A stretch of 64,000 nucleotides of DNA, taken from the NCBI GenBank assembly GCA_017438305.1, contig JAFRVX010000165.1, forward strand, positions 1 through 64,000, in the 5' to 3' direction. This stretch comes from Lachnospiraceae bacterium. Its GTDB lineage: Bacteria > Bacillota > Clostridia > Lachnospirales > Lachnospiraceae. Positions 8,376-17,339 of the stretch are shown in pieces. Position 1 is the stretch's first letter; each line of letters starts with the position of its first letter. A program made the position numbers and the translations under genes. Below the pieces are notes generated by a model. The model searched no databases. It was not told the DNA's origin and was given only the letters and a program-made list of their open reading frames with translations.

Positions 8376-9670
8376 TATTTATCTTTCTTTTTGGGGACGA
8401 GTTCGGTCTTTCCGCCCATATACGGCTGCAGTGCCTTCGGAATGGCCACGGTGCCGTCCGCCCGGAGGTTGTTCTCCAGGAAGGCGATGAGCATTCTGGG
8501 AGGCGCCACAACGGTATTATTCAGCGTATGGGCAAAGTAATTGCCTTTCCCGCCCTTGATGCGGATGCGGAGGCGTCTGGCCTGGGCATCACCTAAATTG
8601 GAGCAGCTGCCGACTTCGAAATATTTCTGCTGGCGCGGCGACCAGGCTTCCACGTCTACGGACTTGACCTTGAGATCCGCCAGATCCCCGGAGCAGCACT
8701 CCAGCGTTCTTACCGGAATATCCAGGGTGCGGAAAAGATCCACTGTGTTCTTCCAGAGTTTGTCATACCATTCCATGCTCTCTTCCGGCTTACAGACCAC
8801 GATCATCTCCTGCTTTTCGAACTGATGGATACGGTATACGCCCCGCTCTTCAATGCCGTGGGCGCCTTTTTCCTTTCTGAAGCAGGGAGAATAGGAAGTG
8901 AGGGTGTAGGGAAGCTCCGCCTCCGGAATAGTCTGGTCGATGAACTTGCCGATCATGCTGTGCTCGGAGGTGCCGATCAGATACAGATCCTCGCCTTCGA
9001 TCTTATACATCATCGCATCCATCTCCGCGAAGGACATGACGCCGGTGACCACGTCGGAACGGATCATGAAGGGCGGCACGCAGTAGGTAAAACCGCGGTC
9101 GATCATGAAATCCCGGGCGTAGGAAATAACGGCGGAATGCAGGCGGGCGATGTCTCCCATCAGATAATAGAAGCCGTTTCCGGCCACCCGGCGGGCGCTG
9201 TCCAGATCAATGCCGTTGAAGGTTTCCATGATGTCCGTATGATAGGGTACCTCAAAATCCGGGACCACGGGCTCGCCGAAGCGCTCCAGCTCTACGTTTT
9301 CGGAATCATCTTTGCCGACAGGAACAGAAGGATCGATGATGTTCGGGATGACCATCATTTTCTTTAACAGCTCCGCCTCCACTTCCGTTTCTTCTTTGGA
9401 AAGTTCATCTATGCGTCCCCGGGACTGGGCAATCTCTTTCTTGATCTCCTCAGCTTCATCCTTAAGGCCCTTGGCCATCAGACCGCCGATCTGCTTGGAG
9501 AGTTTGTTATGATTGGCTCTTAACGCTTCCACTTCGCCCTTGATGGCACGGTTTCTTTTATCCAGCTCAATAACTTCGTCTACCAGGGGAAGCTTCTGGT
9601 CCTGGAATTTCTTCCGGATATTCTCTTTGACGATCTCCGGATTTTCTCTGACAAATCTGATATCTAACAT
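8375..9670 (-). CDS. serS: Seryl-tRNA synthetase
   Basis: 431 residues, the normal length for bacterial SerRS, which charges tRNA-Ser in the cytosol. The N-terminal coiled-coil arm (residues about 25-105, LDKRNRAIKGEVEALRANHN onward) grips the tRNA. Class II motif 2 is seen in CFRKEKGAHGIEERGVYRIH, and motif 3 in the C-terminus near LNNTVVAPPRMLIAFLE. In that segment PPR stands where most SerRS have VGR, so this is a somewhat divergent branch. No T-box leader was found upstream. It overlaps the DUF3881 gene by one base. Confidence 0.95.
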   Translation of the reverse strand: MLDIRFVRENPEIVKENIRKKFQDQKLPLVDEVIELDKRNRAIKGEVEALRANHNKLSKQIGGLMAKGLKDEAEEIKKEIAQSRGRIDELSKEETEVEAELLKKMMVIPNIIDPSVPVGKDDSENVELERFGEPVVPDFEVPYHTDIMETFNGIDLDSARRVAGNGFYYLMGDIARLHSAVISYARDFMIDRGFTYCVPPFMIRSDVVTGVMSFAEMDAMMYKIEGEDLYLIGTSEHSMIGKFIDQTIPEAELPYTLTSYSPCFRKEKGAHGIEERGVYRIHQFEKQEMIVVCKPEESMEWYDKLWKNTVDLFRTLDIPVRTLECCSGDLADLKVKSVDVEAWSPRQQKYFEVGSCSNLGDAQARRLRIRIKGGKGNYFAHTLNNTVVAPPRMLIAFLENNLRADGTVAIPKALQPYMGGKTELVPKKKDK

Positions 9671-9931
9671 TTTTCATACTCCTCGGCTTTTTACGGGTAC
9701 CGACGTGCCCGGCAGTTCATAAATTGTACCGCGAAAAGCCCTTTCCGTCAAGCCTTCTGTGCGTGGATAGGCCCTTCACATTTGCGCCGGAGAGAACACA
9801 GCACGTCAGAAGTTTTTTCATGTTCCGGCTAACACGCATATATAATGTTCTGTTTCGGGTCTTGATCGGATCGGTTATAAAAACTCCTGTATACCGTCAT
9901 GGTTCTTCTTGTACAGAATGTTGAGAATTCC

Positions 9932-9960
9932 TTGAAAAACCACGTATGACCTGTTACAAT
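9932..9960 (+). promoter_or_regulatory. Sigma-A promoter of the UroD-like methyltransferase gene
   Basis: TTGAAA (9932-9937), a 17-base spacer and TACAAT (9955-9960) lie 41 bases before the ATG at 10002. The ribosome binding site GAGGAGGT follows at about 9988. Confidence 0.75.
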
Positions 9961-10001
9961 GTACTTAAATTAAGACGTTATACTACGAGGAGGTATTCCC
10001 C

Positions 10002-11048
10002 ATGCTTACTGCAAAAGAGAATATGCGTGAAACCATTCTGGGCAGAAATCCTGACCGCTTTGTGAACCAGTACGAAGCGCTGGCGCTGCTTCCCCATCCC
10101 ACGGGATTCCGCGGTGAGCGGGCGGTTCTCGGCGGACCCCCGGTCGTGAATGCCTGGGGTGTTACCAATGTCTGGCCGGAAGGAACCCCTGGCGCTTTCC
10201 CGGTCCATACGCCCGATAAGATCGTCGTCAAGGATATCGAACACTGGCAGGACTACGTCCACGCCCCGCAGCTGAACATCTCCCAGGAGGAATGGGACCA
10301 GATCAAGGCTGTCTGGGACGCCACCGACGGCACCAAGGCCTTCAAGACCGCCATGGTCGCTCCCGGCATCTTCGAGCAGACCCACCATCTCTGCGAGATC
10401 TCCAACGCCCTGGTCTACTACATGGAATATGAAGATGAAATGCATGACCTGGTCAAATATCTTACGGAGTACGAGCTGAAGCTGGCAGACCTCATCTGTT
10501 CTCATCTTCATCCTGAAGCTCTCTTCCATCATGATGACTGGGGAAGCGAGACCAATTCCTTCTTCCGTCCCTCCATGTTCGAAGACTTCTTCCTGGACGC
10601 CTATAAAGAGGTCTACGGCTACTACCACGATCACGGTGTCGAATTCGTGATCCATCATTCCGATTCCTACGCCGCCAACCTGGTGCCCTATATGATCGAA
10701 ATGGGCATCAACGTCTGGCAGGGCTGCATGCATTCCAACGACGTTCCCGCCCTGGTGAAGCAGTACGGCGACAAGATCACCTTCATGGGCGAGATCGACA
10801 ACAAGTTCGTGGACTTTGACGGCTGGACGAAGGAAGACTGCGAGAAGGCCGCTGTGAACGCTATAGAAAGCGTAGGCACCAACAAGGGCTTTATCCCCTG
10901 CATCACCCAGGGGGGACCGGGCTCCGTTTATAAGGGAACCTATGCTGCCCTGACGGAAGCCATCGACCGCTACAACCTGACGCATTTCGGCGGCACCCAG
11001 GAGGAACTGGACGCTGCGCGTCTTCCCATGAAGATCATGTTCGGATAA
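10002..11048 (+). CDS. Uroporphyrinogen decarboxylase-family methyltransferase
   Basis: 348 residues of the UroD/MtaA-like superfamily. Members other than HemE move methyl groups to or from corrinoid proteins. It lacks a clear HemE N-terminal signature. The later parts are typical of the methyltransferase branch: FHHDDWGSETNSFFRP, VIHHSDSYAANLVP, NVWQGCMHSND (possible zinc ligands His and Cys) and ITQGGPGSVY near the end. The neighbour downstream is a corrinoid activator and a corrinoid protein is encoded at 19335-19970, so a methyl donor:corrinoid methyltransferase role is the best inference. The donor (for instance an aryl methyl ether) cannot be told. A 22-bp tandem duplication of the last codons (11028-11072) follows the stop. 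Confidence 0.8.
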   Translation: MLTAKENMRETILGRNPDRFVNQYEALALLPHPTGFRGERAVLGGPPVVNAWGVTNVWPEGTPGAFPVHTPDKIVVKDIEHWQDYVHAPQLNISQEEWDQIKAVWDATDGTKAFKTAMVAPGIFEQTHHLCEISNALVYYMEYEDEMHDLVKYLTEYELKLADLICSHLHPEALFHHDDWGSETNSFFRPSMFEDFFLDAYKEVYGYYHDHGVEFVIHHSDSYAANLVPYMIEMGINVWQGCMHSNDVPALVKQYGDKITFMGEIDNKFVDFDGWTKEDCEKAAVNAIESVGTNKGFIPCITQGGPGSVYKGTYAALTEAIDRYNLTHFGGTQEELDAARLPMKIMFG

Positions 11049-11105
11049 CATGAAGATCAGGTCCGGATAAACGGATACTTTTTCATCCGGGTCCGGACGT
11101 TAACA

Positions 11106-11148
11106 AAATGCTCAGCGCCCGTTTTCTGAACGACTGCGCTGAGCATTT
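11106..11148 (+). terminator. Perfect 13-bp hairpin between methyltransferase and activator genes
   Basis: AAATGCTCAGCGC (11106-11118) and GCGCTGAGCATTT (11136-11148) form a long perfect stem with a 17-base loop. T-richness after the stem is weak. It could be a terminator, or a processing or attenuation element allowing partial read-through into 11169-13070. Confidence 0.65.
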
Positions 11149-11168
11149 GTATCATTCGGTGACTTATT

Positions 11169-13070
11169 GTGTATACGATCAGCTTTCCCTACCAGAAATT
11201 AACTATACAGGCTGAAGAAGGAACCACCCTGCTGGAGGCGGAGATCGCCGCCGGCTTAAGTCCTGATGCGCCCTGCGGCGGAAAAGGCCTCTGCGGCAAA
11301 TGTACCGCAGAAATCCTGACGGAGGACGGAGTGTGGAAACAGGTCCGGGCCTGCAGGACGATCATAGACCGCGACCTGACGGTCCGGGCGGACGCCGGAA
11401 ACGGCGCCGGCAATAACCATGTACAGATCCTGACCGAGAGCACCATGTCGGCTCAGATCGATCCTGCCGCAGACCAACGGGCTTCCGCTGCAAGCCGGCA
11501 GGTTTCTGTCAGAGATGAGCAGGCTTCCGCTGATGGTCTGCAGGCTTCTGTCAGGGATCAGTACAGTCCTGCTGCGGCAATTCATAGGAATTCCGCAATA
11601 AAAACCTTTGACCTTAAGGTAGAGCGGCCCTCTTCCCTCCACCCGGTTTCCGACTGGGAAAGGCTGAAAAGCGCTGTGCTTGCGGCGGGCGGTCCGGAAC
11701 TCTGTCCGGATCCTGTCATGGCCGACGGGCTTCAGAAGAAGCTTGAGGCCCTGGATTATGCTCCCCAGGCGGTCCTTTACCACAACGAGCTGCTGGCCCT
11801 AAGGCGGCCGGGGCGGCTGCTGACCGCAGCCGTGGATATCGGGACCACCACCGTCGTCCTGTATCTTGCGGATCAGGAGGACGGGAGGCTTCTTTCCTCT
11901 TCCAGCATGCTGAATCCCCAGACCCGGTACGGGGCGGACGTCATCAGCCGGGCGAACTACGCCATGGAGCACAGCATAACGGAGCTTGCCTCATGCATCC
12001 GCGGGGCCGTGAACGAGCTTCTTTTTGAGGCGCTGAAAAAAGCAGATGCCTCCGCCGAAGACGTCCTTTCCGTCGTCATCGTCGGGAACACCTGCATGCA
12101 TCATCTGTTTCTGGGCCTGGATCCGACAGGCCTGGTGCTGTCGCCCTACGTTCCTGCCATTTCCGAGCCGCTGGTACTGAACGCCGCTTCCTGTGATATC
12201 CGCGCCAATGCAGGAGCAAAGCTGTTCATGCTGCCCTGTATCGCCGGCTTTGTGGGCGCGGATACTTCATCCGTGATGCTCGCCTGTGATTATGACAGGC
12301 GGGAAGAGCTGACGCTGGCCATCGATATCGGCACCAACGGAGAGCTGGTGCTGGGAAACAGACACCGTACGGTCGCCTGCTCCACTGCCGCGGGTCCTGC
12401 CTTTGAAGGCGCAAAGATCACTTTCGGCATGCGGGGACAGGAAGGGGCCATTGACCACGCCCGGATCGAAGACGGGGTATTTACGTATACGGTCATCGGC
12501 GGCGGAGAGCCCCGGGGCTTATGCGGCTCCGGCCTTCTGGACCTCACCGCTGCGCTGCTTCACGCCGGTATCCTGGATGAAACCGGAAGACTGGCGGAGC
12601 CCGATGAACTGCCGCCGGAATCCCGGGCGCTGGGGGAAAGGATTCGGGAGCTTAACGGCCAGCGATGTTTCGTCATTTCAGAAAACCGTGATGATGGCCA
12701 GATCGTTTATCTGAGCCAAAAGGATATCCGCGAGGTCCAGCTGGCAAAAGGCGCCATGGCCGCCGGCATCGGTCTTCTTGCAAAGCACTACGGCTGCCGG
12801 GAGTCCGATATTCAGAAGGTCCTTATCGCCGGCGCCTTCGGAAGCTACATGTCCCCGGAAAGCGCCTGCGCCATAGGCCTGATCCCCGCTTCTCTCCTTT
12901 CCAAAGTGGAGCAGGTGGGCAACGCGGCGGGATCCGGCGCCCTGAAGGCAGCCTTAAGCGAAAGCGCTTTCAACCGGGCCGCTTCCATGGTCTCCCGCAC
13001 GGAGTTTGTTGAGCTCGCCGCCGATCCGGATTTCCAGGACCGCTTTGTGGATGAACTGTATTTTCCGTGA
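11169..13070 (+). CDS. Ferredoxin-ASKHA reductive activator of corrinoid proteins (RACE/DUF4445 type)
   Basis: 633 residues. An N-terminal 2Fe-2S domain carries Cys36, Cys42, Cys45 and Cys62 (PCGGKGLCGKC). The C-terminal ASKHA domain has nucleotide-binding motifs VDIGTTTVVLY near residue 217 and AIDIGTNGELVLG. Such proteins use ATP and an electron to return inactive cob(II)alamin to cob(I)alamin on methyl-transfer corrinoid proteins. The likely partner is the corrinoid protein at 19335-19970. The linker at about 92-142 is a low-complexity Ala/Ser/Gln stretch with a near-repeat (RQVSVRDEQASAD, LQASVRDQYSPA). The GTG start has only a weak SD. It ends at the edge of the AT-richer block. Confidence 0.88.
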   Translation: MYTISFPYQKLTIQAEEGTTLLEAEIAAGLSPDAPCGGKGLCGKCTAEILTEDGVWKQVRACRTIIDRDLTVRADAGNGAGNNHVQILTESTMSAQIDPAADQRASAASRQVSVRDEQASADGLQASVRDQYSPAAAIHRNSAIKTFDLKVERPSSLHPVSDWERLKSAVLAAGGPELCPDPVMADGLQKKLEALDYAPQAVLYHNELLALRRPGRLLTAAVDIGTTTVVLYLADQEDGRLLSSSSMLNPQTRYGADVISRANYAMEHSITELASCIRGAVNELLFEALKKADASAEDVLSVVIVGNTCMHHLFLGLDPTGLVLSPYVPAISEPLVLNAASCDIRANAGAKLFMLPCIAGFVGADTSSVMLACDYDRREELTLAIDIGTNGELVLGNRHRTVACSTAAGPAFEGAKITFGMRGQEGAIDHARIEDGVFTYTVIGGGEPRGLCGSGLLDLTAALLHAGILDETGRLAEPDELPPESRALGERIRELNGQRCFVISENRDDGQIVYLSQKDIREVQLAKGAMAAGIGLLAKHYGCRESDIQKVLIAGAFGSYMSPESACAIGLIPASLLSKVEQVGNAAGSGALKAALSESAFNRAASMVSRTEFVELAADPDFQDRFVDELYFP

Positions 13071-14918
13071 TCACTTCCGACCGGTTCTTCCTGCATACAC
13101 CTTGTTTACTGATATAGACAAAGATTCCATCTGAGTAGGGTGACGTTGTTCAATTTCCTCCAATGTTGTTTTCTCTTTCCTGTGAACAATCTTTGCATAA
13201 GAAGTCGCTCCGATGAACTTCTCTGCTCCCTCTGGAAGCTGCATGGTAAAGACATCCGGTCTCTCTGTATTCTTTGCCGTCATATTCATGGTGCATTTGT
13301 ATACTTCTGTATTTTTAAGGATATACCCCTCTATAGAGATCGTTTTCTCTATACTTTCACCCACTAAGATATATTCAGGTATTTCCAGAACTATTGTCTG
13401 CCCCTGCTCATCCTCGATCTCTATACTGGACGGTTCGACTGAAACTACAGGGTTATAATTCAGTTCCGCTGTTATCATATTGTCTGTCAGTCTAATCGAA
13501 AGCGAGCAATCTCCTTCTCTGTTTTCAGTATAGGACCTGGCGGCATCCTGTTCGGCTTCTGTCCATTGATTCAGTGAGGCTATCCGGCTTTCCGTCATTT
13601 CCGAAAAGATGCAGGAAACCGACTGGTCTAACTGCGTGTACGGTATCTCCACTCCATCGATGACCCATTTTTCTGGCGATGCCGACTCTGTTCTGTCGGG
13701 CTCCAACGGCTGGGTATTCTTTCCTCTCTGTTCATAACAGATCCGTTTCTGAGGATAACTCTTCTCATTCAACGTACCGATATCAGACTTATCCCATACA
13801 TAGAGCCCCCATTCATTACTTTCCTGATCATCAAACAAAAGATACTGGCAATTCCTCCCTCCGACAGGTGAATCATAGATAAATGTATCGGTTTCCGGTA
13901 CTGTTATCTCATCCACCTTTTTGAAGTCCTGATCATAGACCAGAAGTTTTTTTTGATCTGTTCCCTCTTCATTGTCCATCAGCATCGTACACAGATAATA
14001 ATACTTCCCATCATATGCCAGGCTGGCATTTTGCAAAACATCCTTGAGTACGAGTTCTTCATTTTCTCCTTTGAAATCACATCGGTACAGATCTTTGGTA
14101 CCCTGTTCCCCTTCTTTTCCGAAGTAAAATGTGTTTCCGCCTAATGCTGTATATACTCTGAAATCCGACGGCATATCTGTAACTGTCTTTGCTTCCGTAT
14201 CATAAAAGGAAGTGATCATCTCTGCTCCATTCTTCCGGAGAGTAGTCAGATAGACATATTTCCCATAAGCGCGGATCGCAGTAGCCCCATGCCCTTTTTC
14301 AGGTGTAAAGACGATCTCTTCTTCATGTCTGCTGTTCTCCAGATTTCTTCTGCAAAAACAGAGCTGCTCCATCAGCATATCCGGATCTGCACTATATTCC
14401 TGACGGATGTAATAGAGATAACCCCGATGAACAGCAGGATTAATCAGTGCCTGTGAAGTAAATATAGCTTCCTTTGAGGATCCGTCAAGAGCTATCCGGT
14501 AAACACAATACCTGTCCTCAGCAAGATCAGTTGTTTTTCTAGAATAAGCAATATACAACCCATCCCGATATAACATCAGTGAAACGTCTTCCCCATCAAA
14601 ATCTTCCAGGAAGGCATGACAGGCTTTTCTTTTTTCCGAGTCCCTCTCATGATCATGCAAGCAGTTTCCCTTAGAGCATAGCGGCATAAAAATGTTGCTA
14701 TTGGCATTGTAGTAATAGATAAAATCGTCATGACACAGCACACATCCATCTTCAGTTTCCTGGATTTTCGGCTTAACCACGAAATTTGAAACCATGTAGA
14801 ACTGCTGATCTGTACCAAACATATATTCGTATTTATACGATATATCATCTTTTCCGCAAGATATCAGAAGGCCGCAGATCGCTGCCAGAATGAACAGAAA
14901 TGATCGCTTGTTTTTCAT
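13071..14918 (-). CDS. Secreted lipoprotein of unknown function
   Basis: 615 residues. The signal peptide ends in a lipobox (ICGLLISCGK, lipidated Cys at 21), so it is anchored outside the membrane. The first half repeats short beta segments typical of DUF5050/propeller-like ligand or envelope proteins (DDFIYYYNANSN, RGYLYYIRQEYS, GKYYYLCTMLMD). The second half is a beta-rich domain ending in KVYAGRTGRK. No enzyme motif is seen. It begins 19 bases after the small secreted protein 14938-15354 and is probably in one operon with it. Base composition is AT-richer than the flanking metabolic genes. It ends directly against the stop of the convergent activator gene. Confidence 0.75.
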   Translation of the reverse strand: MKNKRSFLFILAAICGLLISCGKDDISYKYEYMFGTDQQFYMVSNFVVKPKIQETEDGCVLCHDDFIYYYNANSNIFMPLCSKGNCLHDHERDSEKRKACHAFLEDFDGEDVSLMLYRDGLYIAYSRKTTDLAEDRYCVYRIALDGSSKEAIFTSQALINPAVHRGYLYYIRQEYSADPDMLMEQLCFCRRNLENSRHEEEIVFTPEKGHGATAIRAYGKYVYLTTLRKNGAEMITSFYDTEAKTVTDMPSDFRVYTALGGNTFYFGKEGEQGTKDLYRCDFKGENEELVLKDVLQNASLAYDGKYYYLCTMLMDNEEGTDQKKLLVYDQDFKKVDEITVPETDTFIYDSPVGGRNCQYLLFDDQESNEWGLYVWDKSDIGTLNEKSYPQKRICYEQRGKNTQPLEPDRTESASPEKWVIDGVEIPYTQLDQSVSCIFSEMTESRIASLNQWTEAEQDAARSYTENREGDCSLSIRLTDNMITAELNYNPVVSVEPSSIEIEDEQGQTIVLEIPEYILVGESIEKTISIEGYILKNTEVYKCTMNMTAKNTERPDVFTMQLPEGAEKFIGATSYAKIVHRKEKTTLEEIEQRHPTQMESLSISVNKVYAGRTGRK

Positions 14919-14937
14919 GACGAATATTTCCTCATAC

Positions 14938-15354
14938 TCAATCGGTATAACCGATAGATGATGTGCCTTGCCATGTACGTGTTAGCCCGATAACCACATG
15001 ATCAGCCTTTGTTCCGATAGCAGTATAAGGAGCAGCTACACCTACATAAGCAGATACAACCGTTGAGCCATAAGCACTCCCCGAACTGTCCCCATAAAAG
15101 AAATAATTGGTACTAAATGAAGCATAGGCATATACCTTTACTGTTTTTGTTCTGTTAGCTATATACCCTGTCGTGCCCGAACAGTCTGTAGAAGTATAGC
15201 TGCACAAGCCTGTTGCATAGCTTCCTTCAAACAGTACGACCAGCGGAGTTTCCGCATGGATCGGCCCAGACGTAAATAAAGCGGCGGCCATTGCAGCAAC
15301 TCCAAAGCACATCGCCAGTTTTCTCCATAAACTTTTTCTGAATTTCTTCAACAC
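14938..15354 (-). CDS. Small secreted protein
   Basis: 138 residues with a clear Sec signal peptide (KKFRKSLW, then LAMCFGVAAMAAALFTSG, cleavage near HAE). The mature part is Ser/Thr/Tyr/Gly-rich, with two Cys close together (LCSYTSTDCSG), consistent with a small extracellular beta protein. No family was recognised. The GTG start has AAAGGAGG 5 bases upstream. The IS1380 element begins only 29 bases upstream of the start codon, so the native promoter has probably been disrupted. Confidence 0.7.
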   Translation of the reverse strand: MLKKFRKSLWRKLAMCFGVAAMAAALFTSGPIHAETPLVVLFEGSYATGLCSYTSTDCSGTTGYIANRTKTVKVYAYASFSTNYFFYGDSSGSAYGSTVVSAYVGVAAPYTAIGTKADHVVIGLTRTWQGTSSIGYTD

Positions 15355-15383
15355 AAAAGCCTCCTTTCAATGATAATAGTTAA

Positions 15384-17043
15384 CCTGAATTATTCACCGC
15401 TTTGCGGATCAAACGGCTGAAAGCCGTATGGTTACTCTAAATGCAGATTTCCCTGCGTTCATCTGAAAAGTGAATAGAAAAAAGACCTCTTTCCTGGTAT
15501 AATTTAAGGTGTCCTAAGCCAAAAACAACCAGAAACAGAGGTCCTATATGGCTATTATAAATACCTTTTCTCTTGAAAGCAATAAGAAAATCAAAATAAA
15601 CTTCAACGGCGGCGATCTTTCCTCTGATGCAGGCCTTCTTCTCTTAAAAGAATTCGCCGCAAAAGCCGGCCTCATCAGGCTGGTCAACAAGCTGTTTAAG
15701 ACCAATGATCCCGCTTCGTTCCGTATCCACACTGACCCGGATAACCTGATGCAGATCATCTATCAGCTGATCGCTGCCTATTTCGAAGATGACTGCGCCG
15801 ATGAACTGACCAGCGATCCTGTGATGACAGCCATTCTCGAAAAAGATGCCCTGGCTTCACAGCCTGCTCTGTCCCGTTTCTTTAACCGGATGGATGATAA
15901 CACCCTGAGACAGTTTGAAGAGATCGGGTCAAAGATGCGTGAGATCATCTATTCCATCAGGTATCCTGAACATATGCTGTTCAATCTGGATTCCACATTG
16001 CTTAACACCTATGGCAGCCAGGAAGGTGAAGGATTCAACTTCCATTACCAGGCACATGGTTATCATCCGCTTTTGTGCTATGACGGCCTTCCCGGAGATC
16101 TTCTGAAAGCAGAGCTCAGAGAAGGAGCAAAGCATTGCAGCAAAGACGCCGATCAGTTCATGATCCCGCTTATGAGAGAATATCGCGAAAAATATCCTTC
16201 TCTGCCCTTATACTTAAGAGGTGACAGCGGTTTTGCTTCTCCCTCCCTGTATGAAGCCTGTGAAGAGAACGACTGTAAATACGCCATCCGGCTGAAACAG
16301 AATGCGGCTCTTTTAAAGTATGCTGAATACGAAGATGAAGCTTTGTTTCGTGCCACAAAGAACAACATGATCGATTACGCCGTAGAGTACGGGGAGTTCA
16401 TGTATCAGGCCGGAAGCTGGTCTCATCAGAGAAGAGTGGTCTTTAAGATCGAAAAGCCCTATGGACAGATGACCCATCTTTATACTTTTATCGTCACCAC
16501 AATGGATCTCGAGCCGTACCAAGTACTTCAGTTCTATTGCGGAAGAGGAAAGATGGAGAACTTCATCAAAGAAGGAAAAAGTGGGTTTGACTTTTCCTCT
16601 GGCAGCAATCACACCATGGTCGTAAACGCAAACCGGCTGCAGATCCATGTACTGGCCTATAATCTCTTCAACTGGTTCCGTCGGCTCTGTTTAGCAGCCG
16701 GTATGAGAAAACTGAGAGTCGATACCATCCGGCTGAAGCTGATGAAGATCGCGGCAAAAGCGGTAAGATCCGCCAGATACATCGTTTTCAAACTGTGCAG
16801 CAGCTGTCCGTATAAACAGGAGTTTTATGAAACGCTGATGAATATACAGCGTCTGCAGCCGCAGTTGGAATAGGAATAACAAAAAATGCACCTTGACAGT
16901 CTCAGAGAAAGGATGATGCTGGATCTCAGGGGGAAGTATGCCCTCAAGAGCACAAAACATCTCACACTTTTAAAGAGCTGTCATCATTAAGGGGCCGATC
17001 ACAGTGGATTACGCTAAAAATTCACTGTCATGAATAATTCAGG
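15384..17043 (+). mobile_element. Complete IS1380-family insertion sequence
   Basis: 1660 bp bounded by perfect 13-bp terminal inverted repeats, CCTGAATTATTCA at 15384-15396 and its complement at 17031-17043. It is flanked by a 5-bp direct repeat GTTAA (15379-15383 and 17044-17048) that looks like the target duplication. One intact transposase gene is inside. A promoter-like TATAAT lies at 15498-15503. Ends, target repeats and gene are all intact, so the insertion is probably recent. Confidence 0.93.
15548..16873 (+). CDS. IS1380-family transposase
   Basis: 441 residues, the usual size. The N-terminus (GGDLSSDAGLLLLKEFAAKA) and the block LTSDPVMTAILEKDALASQP...LSRFFNR are characteristic of IS1380 transposases. 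DDE residues can be placed in FNLDSTLLNTYG, LRGDSGFASPSLYEACEEN and the YCGRGKMENFIKEGKSGFDF region with the catalytic Glu. No frameshift or internal stop is present, so the enzyme is probably active. GAGG precedes the ATG. Expression likely comes from the promoter at about 15475-15503. Confidence 0.95.
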   Translation: MAIINTFSLESNKKIKINFNGGDLSSDAGLLLLKEFAAKAGLIRLVNKLFKTNDPASFRIHTDPDNLMQIIYQLIAAYFEDDCADELTSDPVMTAILEKDALASQPALSRFFNRMDDNTLRQFEEIGSKMREIIYSIRYPEHMLFNLDSTLLNTYGSQEGEGFNFHYQAHGYHPLLCYDGLPGDLLKAELREGAKHCSKDADQFMIPLMREYREKYPSLPLYLRGDSGFASPSLYEACEENDCKYAIRLKQNAALLKYAEYEDEALFRATKNNMIDYAVEYGEFMYQAGSWSHQRRVVFKIEKPYGQMTHLYTFIVTTMDLEPYQVLQFYCGRGKMENFIKEGKSGFDFSSGSNHTMVVNANRLQIHVLAYNLFNWFRRLCLAAGMRKLRVDTIRLKLMKIAAKAVRSARYIVFKLCSSCPYKQEFYETLMNIQRLQPQLE

Positions 17044-17174
17044 GTTAATTATATTTTCGCATAAAAGGAGATTTGCTAACATGACGTAACTGTACTTTTT
17101 TTGGGATAATGGCGTCATTTCATTATAGAACTTCCTGAAGTATCCTCTTGAAAAAGAAAAGAGGAGGAAGTCCG

Positions 17175-17339
17175 ATGAAGAGAATTACCATGATACTGGC
17201 AAGTACGCTGGCATGCATGACTATTCTGGCAGGTGCAAAGTCTCTATTCCCGGATCATAAAGCAGGTTTTGCCTCTATGGTCCCGGCATTTTACCAAATC
17301 AATGAGGTGGAACTTCCACCAACAAGAGGCACTGATTAA
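17175..17339 (+). CDS. 54-residue secreted peptide, candidate signalling pheromone precursor
   Basis: The peptide starts at the ATG with GAGGAGG 7 bases upstream. Residues 1-21 (MKRITMILASTLACMTILAG) form a signal peptide. The remaining roughly 33 residues contain no Cys and end in VELPPTRGTD. It converges on, and overlaps by 4 bases at its 3' end, the gene of the double-HTH regulator 17336-19144. A tiny exported peptide next to a TPR-type HTH protein is the arrangement of RRNPP quorum-sensing pairs (Rap-Phr, Rgg-SHP, PlcR-PapR). No sequence family was recognised, and the mature signal could be any C-terminal fragment. The IS1380 insertion lies 131 bases upstream. Confidence 0.6.
   Translation: MKRITMILASTLACMTILAGAKSLFPDHKAGFASMVPAFYQINEVELPPTRGTD

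Noticed and set aside
9715..9740. GTACCGCG as part of a T-box leader
   Set aside because: It is on the plus strand while serS is on the minus strand, and the rest of the T-box (AGGGTGG, Stem I) is missing.
17175..17339. AgrD-type cyclic autoinducer precursor
   Set aside because: The part after the signal sequence has no Cys, and there is no AgrB or histidine kinase gene nearby.
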